Shown here piece by piece: positions 1 to 10,395 of a stretch of 64,000 bases of DNA. The notes under the pieces were generated by a model. The model made no database searches and was not told the origin of the DNA. It saw only the letters and a program-made list of their open reading frames with translations. Source of the stretch: Hydractinia symbiolongicarpus. Its lineage: Eukaryota; Cnidaria; Hydrozoa; Anthoathecata; Hydractiniidae. The first letter of the stretch is position 1. Every line of letters begins with the position of its first letter. The translations under genes and the position numbers were made by a program. The stretch covers positions 4,774,001 to 4,838,000 of the forward strand of contig NC_079887.1 of the NCBI RefSeq assembly GCF_029227915.1. Reading direction: 5' to 3'.

Positions 1-73
1 AGGGAGTAAACTCATTTCCCGAACGATTTTTCATTTTTTTTTTCACCACTAAAACGCATGAGACTTGTAGTTT

Positions 74-95
74 TCAAAAATGTTTTCATTTTTGA
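74..95. repeat. Intramonomer dyad (first example), 9-bp arms with TTTT loop
   Basis: TCAAAAATG is followed by TTTT and then CATTTTTGA, its exact reverse complement. The same dyad is found in most monomers, for instance at 47,973-47,994. In one type II class the right half reads CAATTTTGA after AAAAGTG, so the symmetry is broken. Short dyads in satellites can extrude as hairpins and have been discussed as a feature of centromeric DNA; a role here is inferred. Confidence 0.85.
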
Positions 96-166
96 TGAGA
101 CGCTTAATGAAAGAGGTTTAATCGCCGGCAAATAAACCCGCGATTTCCCGTAAATCCTGGGCTTGT

Positions 167-180
167 CCCGTATAGTCGAA
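167..180 (-). other. CENP-B-box-like motif, one base shorter than the canonical spacing
   Basis: The minus strand reads TTCG ACT A TA CGGG. The CENP-B box core is TTCG, four free bases, A, two free bases, CGGG. All nine fixed bases are present here, but the first spacer is three bases, not four. The motif recurs in monomers carrying GCCCGTATAGTCGAATG or GCCCGTGTAGTCGAATG (for example 48,068-48,081). It is lost in monomers carrying GTATAGTCAAAAG, where CGAA has become CAAA. Binding by a CENP-B-like protein is speculative because the spacing is wrong for the mammalian factor. Confidence 0.35.
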
Positions 181-563
181 CGTATACAAAGAAAGTATCC
201 TGTGAGTAAACTCATTTCCAGAACGATTTTTTGAATTATCTTTTCACCACTAAAACGAATAAGACTTGTCGTTTTCAAAAATGTTTTCATTTTTGATGAG
301 ACGCTGAATAAAAGAAGTTTAATCGCTGGCAAACGAAAAACCGCAATTTTCCCTATATCCCGGACTCGGCCTGTATAGTCAAAAGTATACAAAGAAAGTA
401 CCCATGGAGTAAACTCATTTCCTGAACGATTTTTTAAATTATTTTTTCACCACTAAAACGCATGAGATTTGTATTTTTCAGAAATGTTTTCATTTTTCAT
501 GAGACGCTTAATGAAAGTGGTTTAATCGCCGGCAAACGAAAACCCGTGATTTCCCGTAAATCC

Positions 564-576
564 CGGGCTTGGCCCG
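564..576. repeat. Short GC hairpin in the GC-rich half of the monomer
   Basis: CGGGC, TTG and GCCCG form a 5-bp perfect inverted repeat with a 3-nt loop. It is present in monomers with the GGGCTTGGCCCG form and lost in those with GGACTCGGCCCG or GGGTTTGGCCCG. It is a small element and its function is unknown. Confidence 0.6.
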
Positions 577-639
577 TATAGTCTAATGTATACAAAGAAA
601 GTACCCTGTGAGTAAACTTATTTCCAAAACGATATTTTA

Positions 640-2464
640 AATTATCTTTTCACCACTAAAACGCATGAGACTTGTAGTTTTCAAAAATGTTTTCCTTTTT
701 GATGGGACGCTGAATGAAAGAAGTTTAATTGCCGGCAAACGAAAACCCGCGATTTCCCATAAATCCTAGACTCGGCCCGTATAGTCAAAAGTATACAAAG
801 AAAGTACCCAGGGAGTAAACTCATTTCCCGAACGATTTTTTAAATTATCTTTTCACCACTAAAACGAATGAGACTTGTCGTTTTCAAAAATGTTTTCATT
901 TTTGATGAGACGCTGAATAAAAGAAGTTTAATCGCTGGCAAACGAAAAACCGCAATTTTCCCTATATCCCGGACTCGGCCTGTATAGTCAAAAGTATACA
1001 AAGAAAGTACCCAGGGAGTAAACTCATTTCCTGAAGGATTTTTTAAATTATTTTTTCACCACTAAAACGCATGAGATTTGTATTTTTCAGAAATGTTTTC
1101 ATTTTTCATGAGACGCTTAATGAAAGTGGTTTAATCGCCGGCAAACGAAAACCCGTGATTTCCCGTAAATCCCGGGCTTGGCCCGTATAGTCTAATGTAT
1201 ACAAAGAAAGTACCCTGTGAGTAAACTCATTTCCAAAACGATATTTTAAATTATCTTTTCACCACTAAAACGCATGAGACTTGTAGTTTTCAAAAATGTT
1301 TTCCTTTTTGATGGGACGCTGAATGAAAGAAGTTTAATTGCCGGCAAACGAAAACCCGCGATTTCACGTAAATCCTAGACTCGGCCCGTATAGTCTAAAG
1401 TATACAAATAAAGTACCCAGGGAGTAAACTCATTTCCCGAACGATTTTTTAAATTATCTTTTCACCACTAAAACGCATGAAACTTGTAGTTTTCGAAAAT
1501 GTTTTCATTTTTGATGAGATGCTTAATGAAAGAGGTTTAATCGCCGGCAAACAAAAACCCGCGATTTCCCGGAAATCCCGGGCTTTGCCCGTATAGTCGA
1601 ATGTATACAAAGAAAGTACCCAGGGAGTAAACTCATTTCCCGAACGATTTTTTATATTATTTTTTCACCACTAAAACGCATGGGACTTGTAGTTTTTAAA
1701 AATGTTTTCATTTTTGATGGGACGCTGAATAAAAGAAGTTTAATCGCCGGCAAACGAAAACCCGCGATTTCCCGTAAATCCCGGACTCGGCCCGTATAGT
1801 CAAAAGTATACAAAGAAAGTACCCAGGGAGTAAACTCATTTCCTGAACGATTTTTTAAAATATTTTTTACCACTAAAACGCATGAGACTTGTAGTTTTCA
1901 AAAATGATTTCATTTTTGATGAGACGCTTAATGAAAGAGGTTTAATCGCCGGCAAACGAAAACCCGCGATTTCCCGTAAATCCTGGGCTTGGCCCGTATA
2001 ATCGAATGTATACAAAGAAAGTACCCTGTGAGTAAACTCATTTCCAGAACGATTTTTTAAATTATTTTTTCACCACTAAAACGCATAAGACTTGTAGTTT
2101 TCAAAAATGTTTTCATTTTTGATGAGACGCTGAATAAAAGAAGTTTAATCGCCGGCAAACGAAAACCGGCGATTTTCCGTAAATCCCGGGCTTGGCCCGT
2201 ATAGTTGAATGTATATAAAGAAAGTACCCAGGGAGTAAACTGATTTCCCGAACGATTTTTCAAATTATTTCTGCACTACTAGAACGAATGAGACTTGTAG
2301 TTTTCAAAAATGATTCATTTTTAATGAGACGCTTAATGAAAGAGGTTTAATCGCCGGCAAACGAAAACCCGCGATTTCCCGTAAATCCCGGGCTTGGCCC
2401 GTATAATCGAATGTATACAAAGAAAGTACCCTGTGAGTAAACTCATTTCCAGAACGATTTTTTA
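640..2464 (+). repeat. Tandem segmental duplication A, copy 1 (9 monomers)
   Basis: The copy is 1,825 bp. Rare variants such as CTGAAGGATT (1,031) recur at exactly +1,825 (2,856). The junction with copy 2 lies inside shared TTTTAAATTAT near 2,459-2,471. Confidence 0.88.
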
Positions 2465-4694
2465 AATTATCTTTTCACCACTAAAACGCATGAGACTTGT
2501 AGTTTTCAAAAATGTTTTCCTTTTTGATGGGACGCTGAATGAAAGAAGTTTAATTGCCGGCAAACGAAAACCCGCGATTTCCCGTAAATCCTAGACTCGG
2601 CCCGTATAGTCAAAAGTATACAAAGAAAGTACCCAGGGAGTAAACTCATTTCCCGAACGATTTTTTAAATTATCTTTTCACCACTAAAACGAATGAGACT
2701 TGTCGTTTTCAAAAATGTTTTCATTTTTGATGAGACGCTGAATAAAAGAAGTTTAATCGCTGGCAAACGAAAAACCGCAATTTTCCCTATATCCCGGACT
2801 CGGCCTGTATAGTCAAAAGTATACAAAGAAAGTACCCAGGGAGTAAACTCATTTCCTGAAGGATTTTTTAAATTATTTTTTCACCACTAAAACGCATGAG
2901 ATTTGTATTTTTCAGAAATGTTTTCATTTTTCATGAGACGCTTAATGAAAGTGGTTTAATCGCCGGCAAACGAAAACCCGTGATTTCCAGTAAATCCCGG
3001 GCTTGGCCCGTATAGTCTAATGTATACAAAGAAAGTACCCTGTGAGTAAACTCATTTCCAAAACGATATTTTAAATTATCTTTTCACCACTAAAACGCAT
3101 GAGACTTGTAGTTTTCAAAAATGTTTTCCTTTTTGATGGGACGCTGAATGAAAGAAGTTTAATTGCCGGCAAACGAAAACCCGCGATTTCACGTAAATCC
3201 TAGACTCGGCCCGTATAGTCTAAAGTATACAAATAAAGTACCCAGGGAGTAAACTCATTTCCCGAACGATTTTTTAAATTATCTTTTCACCACTAAAACG
3301 CATGAAACTTGTAGTTTTCGAAAATGTTTTCATTTTTGATGAGATGCTTAATGAAAGAGGTTTAATCGCCGGCAAACAAAAACCCGCGATTTCCCGGAAA
3401 TCCCGGGCTTTGCCCGTATAGTCGAATGTATACAAAGAAAGTACCCAGGGAGTAAACTCATTTCCCGAACGATTTTTTATATTATTTTTTCACCACTAAA
3501 ACGCATGGGACTTGTAGTTTTCAAAAATGTTTTCATTTTTGATGGGACGCTGAATAAAAGAAGTTTAATCGCCGGCAAACGAAAACCCGCGATTTCCCGT
3601 AAATCCCGGACTCGGCCCGTATAGTCAAAAGTATACAAAGAAAGTACCCAGGGAGTAAACTCATTTCCTGAACGATTTTTTAAAATATTTTTTACCACTA
3701 AAACGCATGAGACTTGTAGTTTTCAAAAATGATTTCATTTTTGATGAGACGCTTAATGAAAGAGGTTTAATCGCCGGCAAACGAAAACCCGCGATTTCCC
3801 GTAAATCCCGGGCTTGGCCCGTATAATCAAATGTATACAAAGAAAGTACCCTGTGAGTAAACTCATTTCCAGAACAATTTTTTAAATTATTTTTTCACCA
3901 CTAAAACGCATAAGACTTGTAGTTTTCAAAAATGTTTTCATTTTTGATGAGACGCTGAATAAAAGAAGTTTAATCGCCGGCAAACGAAAACCCGCGATTT
4001 CCCGTAAATCCCGGGCTTGGCCCGTATAGTCGAATGTATACAAAGAAAGTACCCAGGGAGTAAACTCATTTCCCGAACGATTTTTTATTTATTTTTTCAC
4101 CACTAAAACGCATGAGACTTGTAGTTTTCAAAAATGTTTTCATTTTTGATGAGACGCTTAATGAAAGAGGTTTAATCACCGGCAAACGAAAACCCGCGAT
4201 TTCCCGTAAATCCTGGGCTTGGCCCGTATAATCGAATGTATACAAAGAAAGTACCCTGTGAGTAAACTCATTTCCAGAACGATTTTTTAAATTATTTTTT
4301 CACCACTAAAACGCATAAGACTTGTAGTTTTCAAAAATGTTTTCATTTTTGATGAGACGCTGAATAAAAGAAGTTTAATCGCCGGCAAACGAAAACCGGC
4401 GATTTTCCGTAAATCCCGGGCTTGGCCCGTATAGTTGAATGTATATAAAGAAAGTACCCAGGGAGTAAACTGATTTCCCGAACGATTTTTCAAATTATTT
4501 CTGCACTACTAGAACGAATGAGACTTGTAGTTTTCAAAAATGATTCATTTTTAATGAGACGCTTAATGAAAGAGGTTTAATCGCCGGCAAACGAAAACCC
4601 GCGATTTCCCGTAAATCCCGGGCTTGGCCCGTATAATCGAATGTATACAAAGAAAGTACCCTGTGAGTAAACTCATTTCCAGAACGATTTTTTA
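2465..4694 (+). repeat. Tandem segmental duplication A, copy 2 (11 monomers)
   Basis: The copy follows copy 1 at offset +1,825 up to about 3.8 kb and then at offset +2,230, so it carries two additional monomers at about 3,840-4,260. These contain the private CCAGAACAATTTTTT form. Its right part is also nearly repeated at 43.7-45.1 and 46.7-48.5 kb. Confidence 0.85.
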
Positions 4695-5890
4695 AATTAT
4701 TTTTTCACCACTAAAACGCATAAGACTTGTAGTTTTCAAAAATGTTTTCATTTTTGATGAGACGCTGAATAAAAGAAGTTTAATCGCCGGCAAACGAAAA
4801 CCGCGATTTCCTGTAAATCCCGGGCTTGGCCCGTATAGTCGAATGTATACAAAGAAAGTACCCAGGGAGTAAACTCAATTCCCGAACGATTTTTCAAATT
4901 TTTTTTTTCACCACTAAAACGCATGAGACTTGTAGTTTTCAAAAATGTTTTCATTTTTGATGAGACGCTGAATAAAAAAAGTTTAATCGCCGGCAAACGA
5001 AAACCTGCGATTTCCCGTAAATCCCGGACTCGGCCCGTATAGTCAAAAGTATACAAAGAAAGTACCCAGGGAGTAAACTCATTTCCCGAACGATTTTTTA
5101 AATTATTTTTTCACCATTAAAACGCATGAGACTTGTAGTTTTCAAAAGTGTTTTCATTTTTGATGAGACGCTGAATAAAAGAAGTTTAATCGCTGGCAAA
5201 CGAAAACCCGCAATTTTCCCTATATCCCGGACTCGGCCTGTATAGTCAAAAGTATACAAAGAAAGTACCCAGGGAGTAAACTCATTTCCTGAACGATTTT
5301 TTAAATTATTTCTTCACCACTAAAACGCATGAGATTTGTAGTTTTCAGAAATGTTTTCATTTTTGATGAGACGCTTAATGAAAGTGGCTTAATCGCCGGC
5401 AACCGAAAACCCGTGATTTCCCGTAAATCCCGGGCTTGGCCCGTATAGTCTAATGTATACAAAGAAAGTACCCTGTGAGTAAACTCATTTCCAAAACGAT
5501 ATTTTAAATTATCTTTTCACCACTAAAACGCATGAGTCTTGTAGTTTTCAAAAATGTTTTCCTTTTTGATGGGACGCTGAATGAAAGAAGTTTAATTGCC
5601 GGCAAACGAAAACCCGCGATTTCCCGTAAATCCTAGACTCGGCCCGTATAGTCAAAAGTATACAAATAAAGCACCCAGGGAGTAAATTCATTTCCCGAAC
5701 GATTTTTTAAATTATCTTTTCACCACTAAAACGCATGAGACTTGTAGTTTTCAAAAATGTTTTCATTTTTGATGAGATGCTTAATGAAAGAGGTTTAATC
5801 GCCGGCAAACAAAAACCCGCGATTTCTCGGAAATCCCGGGCTTGGCCCGTATAGTCGAATGTATACAAAGAAAGTACCCAGGGAGTAAAC
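4695..5890 (+). repeat. Type I monomers between duplications A and B
   Basis: About six type I monomers continue the right flank of duplication A. They include a GCATGAGTCTTG variant and a GATGAGATGC variant that later form repeated blocks. No non-satellite sequence is seen. Confidence 0.8.
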
Positions 5891-6700
5891 TCATTTCCCG
5901 AACGATTTTTTTATTATTTTTTCACCACTAAAACGCAGGAGACTTGTAGTTTTCAAAAATGTTTTCATTTTTAATGGGACGCTAAATAAAAGAAGTTTAA
6001 TCGCCGGCAAACGAAAACCCGCGATTTCCCGTAAATTCCGGACTCGGCCCGTATAGTCAAAAGTATACAAAGAAAGTACCCAGGGAGTAAACTCATTTCC
6101 TGAACGATTTTTTAAAATATTTTTTCACCACTAAAAGGCATGAGACTTGTAGTTTTCAAAAATGATTTCATTTTTGATGAGACGCTTAATAAAAGAGGTA
6201 TAATCGCCGGCAAACGAAAACCCGTGATTTCCCGTAAATCTCGGGCTTGGCCCGTATAGTCGAATGTATACAAAGAAAGTACCCAGGGAGTAAACTCATT
6301 TCCCGAACGATTTTTCATTTTATTTTTTCACCATTGAAACGCATGAGACTTGTAGTTTTCAAAAGTGTTTTCATTTTTGATGAGACGCTGAATAAAAGAA
6401 GTTTAATCGCTGGCAAACGAAAACCCGCAATTTTCCCTATATCCCGGACTCGGCCTGTATAGTCAAAAGTATACAAAGAAAGTACCCAGGGAGTAAACTC
6501 ATTTCCTGAACGATTTTTTAAATTATTTTTTCACCACTAAAACGCATGAGATTTGTAGTTTTCAGAAATGTTTTCATTTTTGATGAGACGCTTAATGAAA
6601 GTGGTTTAATCGCCGGCAACCGAAAACCCGTGATTTCCCGTAAATCCCGAGCTTGGCCCGTATAGTCTAATGTATACAAAGAAAGTACCCTGTGAGTAAA
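5891..6700 (+). repeat. 4-monomer tandem duplication B, copy 1
   Basis: The copy carries the diagnostic GCAGGAG (5,935), AAAAGGCATGAG, AGAGGTATAATCGCC and CACCATTGAAACG variants. The same order returns at +811 bp. Confidence 0.87.
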
Positions 6701-7511
6701 CTCATTTCCCGAACGATTTTTTTATTATTTTTTCACCACTAAAACGCAGGAGACTTGTAGTTTTCAAAAATGTTTTCATTTTTAATGGGACGCTAAATAA
6801 AAGAAGTTTAATCGCCGGCAAACGAAAACCCGCGATTTCCCGTAAATTCCGGACTCGGCCCGTATAGTCAAAAGTATACAAAGAAAGTACCCAGGGAGTA
6901 AACTCATTTCCTGAACGATTTTTTAAAATATTTTTTCACCACTAAAAGGCATAAGACTTGTAGTTTTCAAAAATGATTTCATTTTTGATGAGACGCTTAA
7001 TAAAAGAGGTATAATCGCCGGCAAACGAAAACCCGTGATTTCCCGTAAATCTCGGGCTTGGCCCGTATAGTCGAATGTATACAAAGAAAGTACCCAGGGA
7101 GTAAACTCATTTCCCGAACGATTTTTCATTTTATTTTTTCACCATTGAAACGCATGAGACTTGTAGTTTTCAAAAGTGTTTTCATTTTTGATGAGACGCT
7201 GAATAAAAGAAGTTTAATCGCTGGCAAACGAAAACCCGCAATTTTCCCTATATCCCGGACTCGGCCTGTATAGTCAAAAGTATACAAAGAAAGTACCCAG
7301 GGAGTAAACTCATTTCCTGAACGATTTTTTAAATTATTTTTTCACCACTAAAACGCATGAGATTTGTAGTTTTCAGAAATGTTTTCATTTTTGATGAGAC
7401 GCTTAATGAAAGTGGTTTAATCGCCGGCAACCGAAAACCCGTGATTTCCCGTAAATCCCGAGCTTGGCCCGTATAGTCTAATGTATACAAAGAAAGTACC
7501 CTGTGAGTAAA
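6701..7511 (+). repeat. 4-monomer tandem duplication B, copy 2
   Basis: GCAGGAG lies at 6,746, an offset of 811. The copies look almost identical by eye; one difference is GGCATGAG (copy 1) against GGCATAAG (copy 2). The junction near 6,694-6,710 joins a CCCTGTGAG monomer start to a CCCGAACGATTTTTTTATT end. The original flank CCAAAAAGATATTTT follows copy 2. Confidence 0.87.
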
Positions 7512-7559
7512 CTCATTTCCAAAAAGATATTTTAAATTATCTTTTCACCACTAAAACGC

Positions 7560-7964
7560 ATGAGTCTTGTAGTTTTCAAAAATGTTTTCCTTTTTGATGG
7601 GACGCTGAATAAAAGAAGTTTAATTGCCGGCAAACGAAAACCCGCGATTTCCCGTAAATCCTAGACTCGGCCCGTATAGTCAAAAGTATACAAAGAAAGT
7701 ACCCAGGGAGTAAACTCATTTCCCGAACGATTTTTTAAATTATCTTTTCACCACTAAAACGCATGAGACTTGTAGTTTTCAAAAATGTTTTCATTTTTGA
7801 TGAGATGCTAAATGAAAAAGGTTTAATCGCCAGCAAACAAAAACCTGCGATTTCCCGGAAATCCCGGGCTTGGCCCGCATAGTCGAATATATACAAAGAA
7901 AGTACCCAGGGAGTAAACTCATTTCCCGAACGATTTTTTTATTATTTTTTCACCACTAAAACGC
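7560..7964 (+). repeat. 2-monomer tandem duplication C, copy 1
   Basis: The copy contains GCATGAGTCTTG (7,559) and the rare GGCCCGCATAGTCG (CCCGCAT at 7,874). Both recur 405 bp downstream. Confidence 0.87.
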
Positions 7965-8369
7965 ATGAGTCTTGTAGTTTTCAAAAATGTTTTCCTTTTT
8001 GATGGGACGCTGAATAAAAGAAGTTTAATTGCCGGCAAACGAAAACCCGCGATTTCCCGTAAATCCTAGACTCGGCCCGTATAGTCAAAAGTATACAAAG
8101 AAAGTACCCAGGGAGTAAACTCATTTCCCGAACGATTTTTTAAATTATCTTTTCACCACTAAAACGCATGAGACTTGTAGTTTTCAAAAATGTTTTCATT
8201 TTTGATGAGATGCTAAATGAAAAAGGTTTAATCGCCGGCAAACAAAAACCTGCGATTTCCCGGAAATCCCGGGCTTGGCCCGCATAGTCGAATATATACA
8301 AAGAAAGTACCCAGGGAGTAAACTCATTTCCCGAACGATTTTTTTATTATTTTTTCACCACTAAAACGC
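7965..8369 (+). repeat. 2-monomer tandem duplication C, copy 2
   Basis: The copy repeats the preceding 405 bp, with CCCGCAT at 8,279. It has GCCGGCAAAC where copy 1 has GCCAGCAAAC. It is among the smallest clear duplications in the window. Confidence 0.87.
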
Positions 8370-10395
8370 AGGAGACTTGTAGTTTTCAAAAATGTTTTCA
8401 TTTTTAATGGGACGCTAAATAAAAGAACTTTAATCGCCGGCAAACGAAAACCCGCGATTTCCCGTAAATTCCGGACTCGGCCCGTATAGTCAAAAGTATA
8501 CAAAGAAAGTACCCAGGGAGTAAACTCATTTCCTGAACGATTTTTTAAAATATTTTTTCACCACTAAAAGGCATGAGACTTGTAGTTTTCAAAAATGTTT
8601 TCATTTTTGATGAGATGCTTAATGAAAGAGGTTTAATTGCCGGCAAACAAAAACCCGCGATTTCCCGGAAATCCCGGGCTTGGCCCGTATAGTCGAATGT
8701 ATACAAAGAAAGTACCCAGGGAGTAAACTCATTTCCCGAACGATTTTTTTATTATTTTTTCACCACTAAAACGCAGGAGACTTGTAGTTTTCAAAAATGT
8801 TTTCATTTTTAATGGGACGCTAAATAAAAGAAGTTTAATCGCCGGCAAACGAAAACCCGCGATTTCCCGTAAATTCCGGACTCGGCCCGTATAGTCAAAA
8901 GTATACAAAGAAAGTACACAGGGAGTAAACTCATTTCCTGAACGATTTTTTAAAATATTTTTTCACCACTAAAAGGCATGAGACTTGTAGTTTTCAAAAA
9001 TGATTTCATTTTTGATGAGACGCTTAATAAAAGAGGTATAATCGCCGGCAAACGAAAACCCGCGATTTCCCGTAAATCTCGGGCTTGGCCCGTATAGTCG
9101 AATGTATACAAAGAAAGTACCCAGGGAGTAAACTCATTTCCCGAACGATTTTTCATTTTATTTTTTCACCATTGAAACGCATGAGACTTGTAGTTTTCAA
9201 AAGTGTTTTCATTTTTGATGAGACGCTGAATAAAAGAAGTTTAATCGCTGGCAAACGAAAACCCGCATATTTCCCTATATCCCGGACTCGGCCTGTATAG
9301 TCAAAAGTATACAAAGAAAGTACCCAGGGAGTAAACTCATTTCCTGAACGATTTTTTAAATTATTTTTTCACCACTAAAACGCATGAGATTTGTAGTTTT
9401 CAGAAATGTTTTCATTTTTGATGAGACGCTTAATGAAAGTGGTTTAATCGCCGGCAACCGAAAACCCGTGATTTCCCGTAACTCCCGGGCTTGGCCCGTA
9501 TAGTCTAATGTATACAAAGAAAGTACCCTGTGAGTAAACTCATTTCCAAAACGATATTTTAAATTATCTTTTCACCATTAAAACGCATGAGTCTTGTAGT
9601 TTTCAAAAATGTTTTCCTTTTTGATGGGACGCTGAATAAAAGAAGTTTAATTGCCGGCAAACGAAAACCCGCGATTTCCCGTAAATCCTAGACTCGGCCC
9701 GTATAGTCAAAAGTATACAAAGAAAGTACCCAGGGAGTAAACTTATTTCCCGAACAATTTTTTAAATTATCTTTTCACCACTAAAACGCATGAGACTTGT
9801 AGTTTTCAAAAATGTTTTCATTTTTGATGAGATGCTAAATGAAAAAGGTTTAATGGCCGGCAAACAAAAACCCGCGATTTCCCGGAAATCCCGGGCTTGG
9901 CCCGTATAGTCGAATATATACAAAGAAAGTACCCAGGGAGTAAACTCATTTCCCGAACGATTTTTTTATTATTTTTTCACCACTAAAACGCAGGAGACTT
10001 GTAGTTTTCAAAAATGTTTTCATTTTTAATGGGACGCTAAATAAAAGAAGTTTAATCGCCGGCAAACGAAAACCCGCGATTTCCCGTAACTTCCGGACTC
10101 GGCCCGTATAGTCAAAAGTATACAAAGAAAGTACCCAGGGAGTAAACTCATTTCCTGAACGATTTTTTAAAATATTTTTTCACCACTAAAAGGCATGAGA
10201 CTTGTAGTTTTCAAAAATGTTTTCATTTTTGATGAGATGCTTAATGAAAGAGGTTTAATCGCCGGCAAACAAAAACCCGCGATTTCCCGGAAATCCCGGG
10301 TTTTGCCCGTATAGTCAAATGTATACAAAGAAAGTACCCAGGGAGTAAACTCATTTCCCGAACGATTTTTTTTTTTTTTTTTACCACTAAAACGA
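8370..10395 (+). repeat. Type I monomers paralogous to 5.9-8.3 kb
   Basis: About ten monomers repeat the order seen from 5.9 kb, at an offset near 2,838 bp for the AAAAGGCATGAG monomer (6,112 to 8,950). The block ends just before duplication D and contains a 17-T run at 10,366-10,382. Confidence 0.8.
10366..10382 (+). repeat. 17-bp T homopolymer within a monomer
   Basis: The T tract after GAACGA is expanded to 17 uninterrupted T and followed by ACCAC. Related monomers elsewhere have 11-13 T, for example at 12,877. Confidence 0.9.

Larger units (their letters stand above)
1..639 (+). repeat. Type I monomers at the left edge
   Basis: About three monomers are present. The first is 200 bp and has the odd form GGCAAATAAACCCGCG where most have GGCAAACGAAAACCCGCG. 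The same odd monomer with a T-rich GAACGATTTTTCATTTT start recurs near 48,731, 49,947 and 50,961, so the window start is paralogous to that region. Confidence 0.85.

Noticed and set aside
12-392. Minus-strand open frame of 126 codons, and similar frames of 120-126 codons at 48,739, 49,955 and 50,949
   Set aside because: They are satellite monomers read through. The 203-bp length is not a multiple of three, so two successive monomers are read in different frames and give unrelated peptide stretches. There is no domain and no codon-level constraint, and the same peptide recurs wherever the same monomer class occurs.
564-576. Rho-independent terminator (GC hairpin near T/A tracts)
   Set aside because: The 5-bp hairpin is not followed by a T run on either strand at the right distance, and the context is eukaryotic satellite.
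6247-6462. Plus-strand open frames of 65-71 codons (also at 7,058, 9,085, 20,481, 31,709 and 55,973)
   Set aside because: Repeat-derived. They lie in equivalent monomer positions and overlap minus-strand frames from the same monomers.
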